A DNA stretch of 64,000 nucleotides from Streptomyces sp. NBC_01591 (GCF_035918155.1 NZ_CP109327.1:8742001-8806000); one strand, 5' to 3'; shown: positions 33,515-42,562, numbered from the stretch's first letter. A program made the numbers and translations. Notes: generated by a model not told the origin, from the sequence alone.

Positions 33515-34711
33515 GTGCCTGCCCGGACATCATCGCCCATGCCCGCCGGGCTGGGGAATCTGGCCCTCCCGAACCTCTGCGCCACTACGCAGGACGCCGC
33601 TGACCTGCGACGCTTCCTAGTCTGGGTGCCCGATCCGCGTGGCCTGCGAGGACGACGGTATCCGCTGCTCCCCCTGTTGTGCGCGGCCGCGGCAGCCGTC
33701 CTGACCGGTGCCCGGTCTCTCATCGCGATCGGTGAATGGATCGGCGATGCCCCGCAGCCCGTCCTGGGTGTGCTCGGCTTCCCGGCCGACCGTTCACCGG
33801 CATCCGGCCGGCGCCGCACGCCGCCACCGTCCGTCGCCTGCTCCAACGCGTCGACGGCGACGCGCTGGATGCGGCCATCGGTGCTTACCTCCAGGCCAGA
33901 ACGCCACGGCCGGAAGAGTCCGAGCCGCCGCCGAAGCCGGCTCTGCGGGCGATCGCGGTCGACGGCAAGACAGTCCGCGGCTCCCGCACCGCCACGACCA
34001 CTGCGGTCCAGCTGCTGGCCGCGATGGACCACCACGGCGTGGTCCTGGCCCAGCGTCAGGTCGCCTCCAAGAGCAACGAGATTCCATCTTTCCAGCCACT
34101 TTTGGACACCATCAACGTGGAGAACACCGTGCTGACCGGCGACGCCCTGCACACCCAACACAGCCATGGTGCGTACCTCCGCCGACGACTACCTGGCCAT
34201 CGTGAAGAAGAACCACCCCGGACTGTATGCGCAGGTCACCAAGCTGCCCTGGGCCGAGATCCCGCTGGACCACCGCACCCGGGACCGGGCCCACCACCGC
34301 GACGAGATCCGTCGGATCAAGGTCGTCGCCTTCCACCACCTCGGCTATCCCGGCGCCCGCCAGGCCATCCAGATCGTCCGGTGGCGGCGCGAGCTGAGCA
34401 CCGGGAAACTGACCACCGAGCGCGTCTACGTGATCACCAGCCTCGACGTCTTCGACGCGACACCGGCCCAACTCGCCACCTGGATCAGAGGCCACTGGGG
34501 CATCGAGAACCGCCTGCACCACGTCCGCGACCGCACCTTTTGCGAGGACGACTCCAAGGTCCGCACCGGCCACCTGCCCCGCACCATGGCCGGCCTGCGC
34601 AACCTCGCCATCAGCGTCTTCCGCCAGAACGGCGAGACCAACATCGCCGCCGCCCTCCGCCGCACCAGCCGCGACTACCACCGGCCGCTGTCGACCCTCG
34701 GCCTCACGTGA
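33515..34711 (+). pseudogene. ISAs1-family transposase with two frameshifts
   Basis: Three consecutive frames carry one protein. Part 1: CATTQDAADLRRFLVWVPDP, LIAIGEWIGDAPQPVLGVLG. Part 2 (from about 33790): PAPHAATVRRLLQRVDGDAL, LRAIAVDGKTVRGSRT with the first Asp, [19 protein letters not shown] with the second. Part 3 (from about 34180): [38 protein letters not shown] with the catalytic Glu. The two shifts (near 33790 and 34170) inactivate it, so the element cannot move by itself now. Confidence 0.85.
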
Positions 34712-34805
34712 TCAACCCGGACAGATCGCGATCAGGCAACGGCCCTGGCTAACTACCCTCTAGCCTATTGGAGTTGACAAGCGAACCGAACAAGGACGAA
34801 ATGTC

Positions 34806-35444
34806 ATGATGCCACAGGAACGTCAAGAGCAGGAGATCCCCCGCGTCTCGATGACTGACGAGGAGATCGAAGCGGCGAACCTGAAGACGCCCCCCCTACT
34901 CAACAGCAACATCAAGCTGATGGAGTACACGCCGGAATGGGCCGCCGCGTTCGCGGAGGAGGCCCGCCGGATGAGCGACGAGCTGGGCGCGCTGCCACAC
35001 CGGATCGAACACACAGGGTCCACCTCGGTACCCGGGTTGCCCGCCAAACCGGTCATCGACATCCTGCTGATCGTTCCCGACTCCGCCGACGAATCCGCCT
35101 ACGTGCCCAGCCTGGCTCCCCTCGGTTACGCGCTCGCGGTCCGGGAGCCCGATTGGTATGAGCACCGCGTCCTGCGCAAGCCCGACCTCGCGCCCAGTGC
35201 CGAATCAGCCAATCTGCACGTGCTCTCCACCGGCTGCCCCGAGATTCAGCGCATGATCCTTTTCCGCGACTGGCTGCGCGCCCACACGAACGATCGCGAC
35301 CTCTACGCCCGAACCAAAAGGGACCTCGCACAGCGGACATGGACGTACATGCAGCACTACGCCGACGCGAAGAGCGAAGTCATCGCGGACATCCTCGAAC
35401 GTGCCATGAGAGCTGAACCTCCCAGCGCCCATGGCAGCTCATGA
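34806..35444 (+). CDS. GrpB-family (UPF0157) nucleotidyltransferase-fold protein
   Basis: A 212-residue protein with the GrpB signature: VMEYTPEWAAAF-like start (LMEYTPEWAAAFAEEARRM), IEHTGSTSVPGLPAKPVID (residues 68-86) and a C-terminal LFRDWLRAHTNDRDLYARTK. The GSTSVPG loop and the following ID-x-L strand match the polymerase-beta-like nucleotidyltransferase fold; some relatives are CoaE-linked or modify small molecules such as antibiotics, but the family has no single known reaction. The start follows AAGGA; a TTGACA box lies at 34774-34779. Its stop overlaps the MFS start (ATGA). The pair may confer resistance (inference). Confidence 0.85.
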   Translation: MMPQERQEQEIPRVSMTDEEIEAANLKTPPLLNSNIKLMEYTPEWAAAFAEEARRMSDELGALPHRIEHTGSTSVPGLPAKPVIDILLIVPDSADESAYVPSLAPLGYALAVREPDWYEHRVLRKPDLAPSAESANLHVLSTGCPEIQRMILFRDWLRAHTNDRDLYARTKRDLAQRTWTYMQHYADAKSEVIADILERAMRAEPPSAHGSS

Positions 35445-36691
35445 AAGGTGATCTCAGCCTGCTGCGGGAGCGGAATTTCCTCCTGTTCTTCCTCGCCCGC
35501 ACATCGTCCCTGACGGGCAACGTCATCGCACCGCTGGGCCTCGCCTTCGCCGTGCTGGCCTTGCCTGACGGCTCCCCGTCCCAACTCGGACTACTGCTGG
35601 GGACCCGCACAGTCGCTCAGCTCGGTCTGATTCTGCTGGGCGGAGTCCTCGCGGACCGGTTCCCCCGCCAGCGTCTGATCATCGTGGGGGAGACCGCCGC
35701 CGGATGCTCCCAAGCGCTCACCGCCGCCCTGTTTCTGCACGGCAGCGTGCCGATGAACCTTCTGATCGTCCTCGCCGCCGTCAACGGCGCGTCCTCCGCT
35801 GTCAGCCAACCAGCCGCCACCGCGCTCGTACCCCAGCTCGTCGACGCCGAACGCATTCAGCCTGCGAATGCGTTGCTGCGCCTAGCGGCCAACCTCTCGC
35901 GTATCGGAGGCGTGTTCGCCGGCGGAGTACTCGTCGCGGCCGTCGCGCCTGGCTGGGCCTTGGCGGCCGACGCCGCCACCTACTTCCTGTCCGCCGTGCT
36001 GCTGATGTTCAGCCGCCCTCGTACGGCATCGCGGGCACTCACCGCGACAGAGGCGCCGACCAGTCTCCTCAGCGAACTGCGCAGCGGCTGGACAGAGTTC
36101 TCCTCCCTGCGCTGGATGTGGCCGGTCGTAGGCCAGTTCGCCATCGTCAACGCCTCCTTCGGAGGAGCCATCATGGTGTTGGGCCCGGCGGTGGCCAAGC
36201 AGGAGCTGGGCGGGGCGGTCGCCTGGTCGGTCGTTCTCGGCGCCCACTCGGCCGGTTTCGTCCTCGGCAGCCTGATCGCGATCCGCATCCGTCCCCGTTA
36301 CCCCCTGCGTACGGGCGTTTTCGTCACCTTCGGCTTCTTCCCGGCCTACCTGTTCCTCGCCGGGGGCTCCCCAACCTGGCTGATCGCCACCAGCATGCTG
36401 GTGGCTGGCATCTGCATTGATGTGTTCGAGGTCCTGTGGAGAACCACGGTCCACACTCATGTTCCCGAGCAGTCCATGTCCCGGATCAGCTCATATGACT
36501 CGCTGGTCTCCTTTATCTGCACGCCCCTGGGCCTCGCCGTGGCAGGCCCGGTGGCTGCTCACATCGGCATAGCCGAAACACTCCTGCTCAGCGGTGTACT
36601 CGTCCTCCTGGCCAGCACCATCCCTCTCCTCCTCTCGGCCGTCCGCAACCTCCCGGCTCGTTGCACTGTCCCGGAGCATGTACCCGAATAA
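35441..36691 (+). CDS. MFS transporter (MFS_3 type)
   Basis: A 416-residue inner-membrane carrier with about twelve hydrophobic segments. Family features are the N-terminal RERNFLLFFLARTSSLTGN, the loop GGVLADRFPRQRLIIVGE between helices 2 and 3, PAATALVPQLVDAERIQPAN and the second-half helix pairs ending LLLSGVLVLLASTIPLLLS. This subgroup (enterobactin exporter EntS-like) exports drugs or small metabolites. It starts inside the stop of the GrpB gene, so translation is coupled. As cargo of a composite transposon it is a candidate resistance exporter. Confidence 0.88.
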   Translation: MKGDLSLLRERNFLLFFLARTSSLTGNVIAPLGLAFAVLALPDGSPSQLGLLLGTRTVAQLGLILLGGVLADRFPRQRLIIVGETAAGCSQALTAALFLHGSVPMNLLIVLAAVNGASSAVSQPAATALVPQLVDAERIQPANALLRLAANLSRIGGVFAGGVLVAAVAPGWALAADAATYFLSAVLLMFSRPRTASRALTATEAPTSLLSELRSGWTEFSSLRWMWPVVGQFAIVNASFGGAIMVLGPAVAKQELGGAVAWSVVLGAHSAGFVLGSLIAIRIRPRYPLRTGVFVTFGFFPAYLFLAGGSPTWLIATSMLVAGICIDVFEVLWRTTVHTHVPEQSMSRISSYDSLVSFICTPLGLAVAGPVAAHIGIAETLLLSGVLVLLASTIPLLLSAVRNLPARCTVPEHVPE

Positions 36692-36789
36692 GAGCTCGCA
36701 GAGGATCAATATGCCTTGACCACCCCACAGCTGGTCATCAGCGACGCCGCTTCAGCCCACCCGAAACGGCGAGGTTAGCTGTGGTCGGC

Positions 36790-36946
36790 CAGGGCCCAGG
36801 TCGTTGCCTGATCGCCGACAACCACATGATCACCGGCACCGTGCCTGCTCTGCTTCCCGGGGGCATCTCAGACCAGGCCGGGACATGACGCCACGTCACG
36901 CATGAGGCAGACGAACCGGACCGATCGCGACTATGCAATGCCCCTG
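36790..36946 (-). mobile_element. 157-bp MITE-like deletion derivative of the ISAs1-type IS
   Basis: The outer 120+ bases are an inverted copy of the IS left end (33358 onward). The inner end starts CAGGGCCCAGG and continues CGTTGCCTGATCGC, matching the complement of the IS right end near 34726-34747 apart from a 5-6 base insertion. The transposase gene is deleted. Confidence 0.75.
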
Positions 36947-36956
36947 CGCCGTACGC
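36947..36956. repeat. 10-bp target duplication of the composite transposon (right)
   Basis: CGCCGTACGC, identical to 33348-33357. Confidence 0.85.
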
Positions 36957-37089
36957 CGAGGCCGTCTACCGCCTGCCCCGCTACCGAGACGCCGAGCACC
37001 CGCCCGAGGACCCCGGCGCCGACGATCGTTATCTAGGTCTGTCAACTATCCCTAGAAGTCAGGTCGTTGCTTGCTTGTCAGGCAAGTAA
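36957..37089 (+). pseudogene. Small HTH-like gene, 3' part
   Basis: With one copy of the 10-bp duplication removed, the frame LTPYA continues EAVYRLPRYRDAEHPPEDPG, ADDRYLGLSTIPRSQVVACL, ending TAA at 37089. This exact reading frame across the junction supports the insertion model. Confidence 0.6.
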
Positions 37090-37102
37090 GGCAAGTTAGG
37101 TG
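37070..37102. repeat. Cluster of CTTGC/GGCAAG repeats
   Basis: CTTGCTTG, then GGCAAGTAAGGCAAGTTAGG: two direct GGCAAGT copies and an inverted CTTGC copy within 33 bases. Could be a regulator site for the small secreted protein at 37195. Confidence 0.45.
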
Positions 37103-37194
37103 TCCTCCCCGGCTAACTCGAAGGACATGGGGGTGAGCCCAACTGACGGACTGCGGCCCCGTAACCGTCTGCCAGCCTCGTAGTTACATCCGCT

Positions 37195-37365
37195 ATGAAC
37201 ACCACACACCGCATCATCGGGGCCGTGGCCCTGTCCCTCGGCGCACTGGCCGCCACCGCACCCGCGCACGCTGACGACGGCTCCAACGGCCCTGCCTACC
37301 TGCGGATCGACGCGTCCGATGTAGCGGGCTACTGGGACGCCATCGTCGATTCGCCGCCGGAGTAG
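37195..37365 (+). CDS. Small secreted protein (56 aa)
   Basis: MNTTHRIIGAVALSLGALAA followed by TAPAHA gives a clear Sec signal peptide with an AHA cleavage site (about residue 26). The mature part is about 30 residues, acidic, with DDGSNGPAYLRIDASDV and WDAIVDSPPE. No cysteine. The family is not recognised. No strong ribosome site precedes it. Confidence 0.5.
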   Translation: MNTTHRIIGAVALSLGALAATAPAHADDGSNGPAYLRIDASDVAGYWDAIVDSPPE

Positions 37366-37538
37366 CAGAAAGGAATCTCCCGCACGATGGTCAACGACAA
37401 CCCCCGCTGACTATCAACCGGTCAAAACCGTTCAGGCCCCCGCGCGAATCCGCCGGGGCCTGAGCCCTGTGCGCCGGGCGAGTAGCGTGGTTCCCATGCG
37501 ACTGACGTTGCCCTTGCCGAAAACGTCATCCATTGAGG

Positions 37539-37725
37539 TCATGCGGCATGTCGGTACTCGTGGAGAATGCCGCCGAGGCGATCGCGGCGGCGTATGTCGA
37601 GGCGGGCGATCTCGTCCGGAACAGTGATCGGCGTGGGCAATGGATACAGCGGGCGGGCATTCGCGATGCCCTGATGCGGCCGATGGGAGTTGTAGAACTG
37701 TTCGATCGCGCGCAAGGCGTGGAGC
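37539..37725 (-). pseudogene. C-terminal remnant of an integrase-core transposase
   Basis: HALRAIEQFYNSHRPHQGI is the typical end of an IS3/IS481-type integrase core; ILHEYRHAA follows before the stop. It is cut by the IS6 element that starts at 37726, so only about 60 residues remain. Confidence 0.7.
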
Positions 37726-38589
37726 GGCACTGTCACGTTGACTGACCGGCCTGGGATGATCTTCTGGTTGGTCGTGCTGGGAGGGGGCGTCCGTGGACAG
37801 CGCGCCGCCGTCGTACAGGGGGCACCGGTACCCGGTGGAGATCATTGCGCACTGCGTGTGGCTGTGCTTCCGTTTCCTGCTGTCGTTCCGCGAGGTCGAG
37901 GAGCTGATGCTCGAGCGCGGCGTGATCGTCTCCCACGAGACGGTCCGCCGCTGGTGTACGAAGTTCGGGCAGGCCTACGCCAACGGCCTGGGCCGCCGGC
38001 GTGTGCAGCCGGGCGACAAGTGGCACCTGGACGAGGTCTTCCTCAGGATCAACGGTGAGCTGAAGTACCTGTGGCGGGCCGTCGACGCCGATGGCAACGT
38101 GCTCGACATTTTGGTCCAGAACCGGCGGGACACCGCTGCGGCCAGGCGGTTCTTCCGCAAACTGCTCAAGAAGACCTGCTCGGTGCCGAGGGTGGTTGTC
38201 ACCGACAAGCTGCGCTCCTACGGCGCGGCCCACCGCGAGGTCATGCCCTCCGTCGAGCATCGCTCCCACAAGGGTCTGAACAACCGGGCCGAGAACAGTC
38301 ATCAGCCGACGAGGCAGCGCGAACGCGCGATGAAGGGCTTCCGCAGTACCGGCGGGGCCCAGCGGTTCCTGTCCGCGTTCAGCGGCATCTCACCGCACTT
38401 CCGACCACGCCGCCACCTGATGACCGCCACCGAATACCACACCGAGACGACCACCCGCTTCGCCATCTGGGACGAGATCACCGGCGCCACCGACCAGCCC
38501 ATCGCAGCGTAAGCCAAGCCCCCCCACCCGACCCCTACACACCCTGACACGCCCTCAATCGATCAACACCGCACCAACGTGACAACGCC
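37726..38589 (+). mobile_element. Complete IS6-family insertion sequence (864 bp)
   Basis: Ends are GGCACTGTCACGTTG (37726) and the complement of CAACGTGACAACGCC (38575-38589), 15-bp inverted repeats with two mismatches. One intact transposase gene fills it. No 8-bp target duplication is seen, and different IS fragments lie on each side, as after IS6-mediated deletion. Confidence 0.8.
37793..38512 (+). CDS. IS6-family transposase
   Basis: A 239-residue transposase with the IS6/IS26 pattern: zinc-like N-terminus PPSYRGHRYPVEIIAHCVWL, HTH ELMLERGVIVSHETVRRWC, then the DDE core with KWHLDEVFLRINGELKYLWR (Asp), RVVVTDKLRSYGAAHREVM (Asp) and NNRAENSHQPTRQRERAM (Glu). Length and motifs are complete. 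This family makes cointegrates and deletions, which can explain the fragment structure around it. Related partial copies occur at 1-211 and 14183-16290. Confidence 0.9.
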   Translation: MDSAPPSYRGHRYPVEIIAHCVWLCFRFLLSFREVEELMLERGVIVSHETVRRWCTKFGQAYANGLGRRRVQPGDKWHLDEVFLRINGELKYLWRAVDADGNVLDILVQNRRDTAAARRFFRKLLKKTCSVPRVVVTDKLRSYGAAHREVMPSVEHRSHKGLNNRAENSHQPTRQRERAMKGFRSTGGAQRFLSAFSGISPHFRPRRHLMTATEYHTETTTRFAIWDEITGATDQPIAA

Positions 38590-38592
38590 GGC

Positions 38593-38679
38593 GTCAATAC
38601 CCGAACCAAGAAGATCATGCGGCAGATGCGCGGCCGAGCAGGATTCGACCTCCTCCGTCACCGCATCCTCCTGCAATAA
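38593..38679 (+). pseudogene. ISL3-family transposase, last 28 residues
   Basis: VNTRTKKIMRQMRGRAGFDL and LRHRILLQ, then TAA, match the C-terminus of ISL3 transposases (compare VNRIKMLKRQMFGRAGFRLL at the end of the element at 9538-10950). The rest was lost at the IS6 boundary. It is a different ISL3 copy. Confidence 0.75.
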
Positions 38680-38857
38680 GGAGAACGCACCGTCACCACC
38701 GACGAACAGAGCCGCTCGTTTGACAGACCCCTACCAAGCACGAAACTCGCGCGCCCTCTCACGAGGCCAGGGCAGGCTCGTCACCGCTGGCCGACTATCT
38801 GCTCAGCCTCTATCTGCACGACATCGGCGTGGTCCTGGACGAGGCTGTGCGAACACC

Positions 38858-41773
38858 TCAACTGCTTGCTGTCCGCGGTCGCGGGTACAGCCTGACTGCG
38901 TCTGGGGCGAATTTTCCGAGACCGACGACATTGCTTGCGTAGCTGATGGAGATCTGGATTCCCTCGATATGGCTCAGTGGAGTGATGTCAATCATGGAAG
39001 TTCGTGCCGAGCGACAGTTAATGAAGAAGCTTTCGAGATTTGGGAAGAGGTCCGGGACTAGATCCAGCTGTATTTCTGAATTTGGGAGAAGGCGGAGATA
39101 GGTGATGCTGGGCATTGGGGCGGCGTGGTTGAGGTCGTATTCTGAAATGCACAGCTCAGTCAGGCGGGGGAGCGTGGAAAGTTCTTGCCACTCTCCGCTG
39201 CTGGGTGCGGCGTTAATTACTAACTCCTGCAGTTGCTGCCACCTGGAGATGCCGGCCAAGCGTGTGCCGACCCAGCCGCCAAGCTCTAGCCGCGTCAGAC
39301 CTTTGGGTGCTGGCAGTTCCGCCAGGGTTTCCCAGGGCAGACGCGTGTAGAGGGTAAGATTGGTTATTTTGGGCAGGGAATCCAATGCGTCAAAGGAGAA
39401 TTCGTCCGGTAAGTGAAGGAGGCTCAAATTGAGCAACGGAAGTCCTGCAAGTTCTTCTATCTCTGTGATTTGGGTGCATTCGGAGATGGTTAGTTCCTTT
39501 AGGGCTGGCAATCCGCGAGCGAAATTTAAGTCTTGGAGTAATTGGCCGGAGTAGATCCGCAGAGTTTCGGTGTGTTCAGGTGAGAGGTGTTCGACGATCT
39601 CGCCTGCGGTGAACTTCCCTCGGAAGGCGACGTTGGTGATGGGTTTCAGGAGTCGCAGCGCGTTCAGCTGATCAGCGGTGTGTACTTCCAGAAACAGACG
39701 TTCCTGATCCGGAAGGGGGAGCAGTAAGTCGCGGGCGTATTGATCAGCCTCGAAGTGCTCCCAGCGCCGGAATAGCGCGGAGGGCGTTGCGTCAGAAGGC
39801 ATGGACTGTACGAAGCGGTAGAGGAAGGCGTAGGCCTGGTCGCCGCCGATGGCGGCTGCAGTTTCGATGACGGGACCCACTTCATCGTCTTCCAGGCCTT
39901 GGGGCCCCGGCAGCAGCTCCAAGACGCCCGGCCCCAGCGCGGCAAGCGCCTCCGCCTCCTCCGCGGAGCGGGGAGGCATCAGGACACGCGCACGCTGTTC
40001 GACCAGTCTGCGAGTGTCGGGCTCGATTTCGGTCGCGTAGTACAGGCTGGCTGCCGCCAGGAGGTGGAGCCTGGGACGGTGCTGGTTCTCAGCATCACCG
40101 CGTTCGACGAGGCGCCGTAGCAGATCGGCGCTTTCGACTGGCCTGGCGTGGGTGGCAGCCATGCGTACGACGTCCTCCCACTGGTCATCGTGGGCGTTGT
40201 TGACCAGGAGTGGGAAGTCGTGGGCTTCGATGGCGGCCTTGGCCCCGAGGTAGTCCTGGAAAGTGCGGTGCACGAAGTCGATGGTGTCCATGGTGGGCTG
40301 GCGCAGGAGCCCGCTGCGTCCAACCAGGTGAGTCAGAACCTGGTCGGCAGTGCCTTGCTCGGCCACGGCCTGCATGGCCGGCAGCGCGTCACTGACTAGG
40401 GCCAGCGCGGTTGCCCGGCCCATCTCTGTCTGGCGGTTGCGGATGAGCCAGTAGGCCAGACGCTGAAGAAGCTGGACGTTCTGGTGCTCGGTGAGCTGAA
40501 TGCCCTCTGGGACGTCGATGCTGCGCTCAAGGTCACGGCGCACGAGGAGCATCGACAGTGCTGCCTCGTAGAGCTCCATACGACTATGAGGCAGATGACC
40601 GCGGCGGTCCCGGTGCAGCGCACAGATAAGCGCACACATCAGGGGAGTGCTGGACAACTGTGCCAGGTCACGCTGAGCACGTACCGTCACCAGGAGCACT
40701 GCTTCGAGATCACGCAGCTGCGAGCGTTCGGTGTCGGTCGCCGCACTGTGCCGGGCAGCGGTATGCCACCGACCGACGAACATGCCCGTGTCAGCGGCAC
40801 TCATGGGCCGTACGGACAATTCGGTGAAGCGCGACGAAGCCAGCCAACCTTCGGGAACCGCTGACGGCCGGGTGGTGACCACAAAGTATGCGTCCTTGTA
40901 GGCCGCCAAGAGCTGTTCAAGCCAGTCCCGTGTGGCAGCCCGATCCTCCTGGGGGACTTCGTCGATGCCGTCGACCAGGACCAGGGCCTCACCTCTGGCG
41001 AGCACGCCATCGGCCCATCCCTCAGGCTGGGAGCTGGCCAGAGGTGTTCCGACCGCAGAGAGGAACTCATGTGGCTCCGGAAGGGGCCCACGCCGCACCA
41101 GTGTGCGCAGCGGCAGGACGAACGGAATCTTCCCCCGCCAGTCCGCCAGTTCATCCGGCAGCTCATCGCGCGCTGTGGCGACAGCCAACCACTGCAGCAG
41201 CGTTGTCTTTCCGCTGCCGGCGAGCCCTCGCAGAAGTACCCGTCGACAGCTGGCCAACGCGTTCTCTGCACGCTTCACCACAACGGATGGCCGGTCCGCC
41301 TCCTCGCTACTCGAAGGCCAACTCTCTGGCTGCTCCGCCAGTTCCAAGCTCAAGTACGCCGCGTCCAGCGGCCAGTGTGCACGTTCTGGCCGGCTCAGGT
41401 CCAGCCCTACGACAGTCAGCCGGGAATGCCGCTCCGCGACGTAGCTGAGGTACCGCTCCTCGAACGAAGGCTGCACCGTCGGCCGCACCGACCTACGAAG
41501 CACTCTTCTCGGAGAGCCCTCCCCCACCTGCGGCATGCACGCGGCGGCGCGGCGTAAGGCCAGCAACGGGACTACCTCCGTACCCAGCGCCTTAGCCAAG
41601 ATCACCAGCGTGGCCTCGGATGGCACCTTATGACCGCTCAGCGCTTGGCTGACCGTTGTTCGCCCTAGCCCTGTCCGCTGCTGCAGCCCAGCCATCTGCA
41701 GGCCTCGCTGTGTCTTAAGGGTGCGCAGCCGCAGCGCGAGCTCCGCCAACGGATCCTCGTGCACCTCCTCCAT
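38858..41773 (-). CDS. HTH-NACHT-LRR protein (bacterial NLR-type immune NTPase)
   Basis: A 971-residue protein. Residues 8-65 are an XRE-type HTH (LQQRTGLGRTTVSQALSG). The NACHT NTPase follows: Walker A LLRGLAGSGKTTLLQWLA (181-198), Walker B EALVLVDGIDEVPQ (262-275), then TTRPSAVPEGW and the winged-helix region with FVHRTFQDYLGAKAA. From about residue 720 the protein is leucine-rich repeats (LPALKELTISECTQITEIEE, LPLLNLSLLHLPDEFSFDAL). The start at 41773 follows GAGGAGAAG; longer frames lack a ribosome site. NACHT proteins of this type (bNACHT) protect bacteria against phages; the HTH may be the effector or autoregulator. The LRR-coding third has lower GC than the rest. Confidence 0.88.
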   Translation of the reverse strand: MEEVHEDPLAELALRLRTLKTQRGLQMAGLQQRTGLGRTTVSQALSGHKVPSEATLVILAKALGTEVVPLLALRRAAACMPQVGEGSPRRVLRRSVRPTVQPSFEERYLSYVAERHSRLTVVGLDLSRPERAHWPLDAAYLSLELAEQPESWPSSSEEADRPSVVVKRAENALASCRRVLLRGLAGSGKTTLLQWLAVATARDELPDELADWRGKIPFVLPLRTLVRRGPLPEPHEFLSAVGTPLASSQPEGWADGVLARGEALVLVDGIDEVPQEDRAATRDWLEQLLAAYKDAYFVVTTRPSAVPEGWLASSRFTELSVRPMSAADTGMFVGRWHTAARHSAATDTERSQLRDLEAVLLVTVRAQRDLAQLSSTPLMCALICALHRDRRGHLPHSRMELYEAALSMLLVRRDLERSIDVPEGIQLTEHQNVQLLQRLAYWLIRNRQTEMGRATALALVSDALPAMQAVAEQGTADQVLTHLVGRSGLLRQPTMDTIDFVHRTFQDYLGAKAAIEAHDFPLLVNNAHDDQWEDVVRMAATHARPVESADLLRRLVERGDAENQHRPRLHLLAAASLYYATEIEPDTRRLVEQRARVLMPPRSAEEAEALAALGPGVLELLPGPQGLEDDEVGPVIETAAAIGGDQAYAFLYRFVQSMPSDATPSALFRRWEHFEADQYARDLLLPLPDQERLFLEVHTADQLNALRLLKPITNVAFRGKFTAGEIVEHLSPEHTETLRIYSGQLLQDLNFARGLPALKELTISECTQITEIEELAGLPLLNLSLLHLPDEFSFDALDSLPKITNLTLYTRLPWETLAELPAPKGLTRLELGGWVGTRLAGISRWQQLQELVINAAPSSGEWQELSTLPRLTELCISEYDLNHAAPMPSITYLRLLPNSEIQLDLVPDLFPNLESFFINCRSARTSMIDITPLSHIEGIQISISYASNVVGLGKFAPDAVRLYPRPRTASS

Positions 41774-41895
41774 GTCCTGCTTCTCCTCTCTTGGGCGACC
41801 GTCTTCATTCATCTTTGTTCGGCCTGAACCCCTGTGAACACCAAAACCGCGAAGTTCATCGAAGTCGCCGTCGTCAACCACCTCGGGAAGAAGGC

Positions 41896-42105
41896 ATGAA
41901 CACCTCCACCAACCACCTGATGCTCCTGGTCCTCCTCCTCTCGGTCGTCGCGCTTTTCTGCACGCTCGTCGGAGCCGCAGCCGGCCTGCTCGCTCGCATC
42001 GACGGAGCCACCTACGCCACCGCCCTGTTGCGTGGTGCCGTGGCCTTCGCAGGCAGCGCCACCCTGTCCCTGGCGCTGCTGACCTTCGTCCTCACGGCGT
42101 TGTGA
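41896..42105 (+). CDS. Small two-TM membrane protein divergent from the NACHT gene
   Basis: A 69-residue protein: MNTSTNHLMLLVLLLSVVAL and LFCTLVGAAAGLLAR form the first segment, LLRGAVAFAGSATLSLALLT the second. The ATG follows GGGAAGAAGG. It is divergent from the NACHT gene with about 120 bases between the starts. The family is not recognised; small hydrophobic partners beside NLR genes can be effectors, so co-function is possible. Confidence 0.55.
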   Translation: MNTSTNHLMLLVLLLSVVALFCTLVGAAAGLLARIDGATYATALLRGAVAFAGSATLSLALLTFVLTAL

Positions 42106-42138
42106 ACCGAGTGCCAGGTTGACCGCCCACTTTGCATC

Positions 42139-42477
42139 TTGCGTCCGTTTCACAGGCCGCTCGTTCTCCTCGGCTGGTGTGATCTTGATGGTGTTTTCCA
42201 GGATCCGGTCCGTAAGGGCCGCCCGTGGTCTCTTCCCCTGGAGGACCGGGTGCTGCTCGTGGCGGCCCACTGCCGCACGAACTTGACGTTGCGTCAACTT
42301 GCTTCGCCTTTCGGCGTTCCGAAGTCCGCAGCCGACCGCATCAGCGACGACCTCGGCCCGTCACTCGCGCTGCATCCCCGCAAGCGGTTCGCGAAGGACA
42401 CCGTGCTCATCGTGGACGGCACCCTGGTGCCCACCCGCGACCACGCGATCGCCGAGCAGTCCAAGACTCCTTGGTGA
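42139..42477 (+). pseudogene. IS5-family transposase, N-terminal fragment
   Basis: RKGRPWSLPLEDRVLLVAAH, RTNLTLRQLASPFGVPKSAA and KDTVLIVDGTLVPTRDHAIA (first catalytic Asp) match IS5/IS1647-type transposases. Similarity ends at SK near 42465; the remaining two thirds are missing. Confidence 0.8.
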
Positions 42478-42562
42478 GGATCCGGTCGAGCGCCTCCACC
42501 GCCAGGGGCCGCAGATCCGCCGAGAGCGCGGGCAGGGGCTCCTTCGGGGCGTACGAGGTGGT
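42470..42562 (-). pseudogene. N-terminal fragment of an unrecognised gene
   Basis: From a GTG at 42562: TTSYAPKEPLPALSADLRPL, AVEALDRILTKE, then the IS5 remnant. It looks like a genuine N-terminus divergent from the next gene. About 30 residues remain. Confidence 0.35.

Larger units (their letters stand above)
33358..36946. mobile_element. ISAs1-type composite transposon with GrpB and MFS cargo (3589 bp)
   Basis: The outer ends are identical inverted copies of at least 120 bp starting CAGGGGCATTGCATAGTCGC at 33358 and, on the complement, at 36946. A 10-bp duplication CGCCGTACGC flanks the whole unit, so it moved as one. The left arm is an ISAs1-type IS (33358-34747) with a broken transposase; the right arm is a 157-bp derivative that keeps only the two IS ends. 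Between them lie grpB-like and MFS genes, which overlap by ATGA. Confidence 0.85.

Noticed and set aside
36957..37089. Independent small gene after the composite transposon
   Set aside because: It has no start and continues exactly the frame interrupted at 33357.
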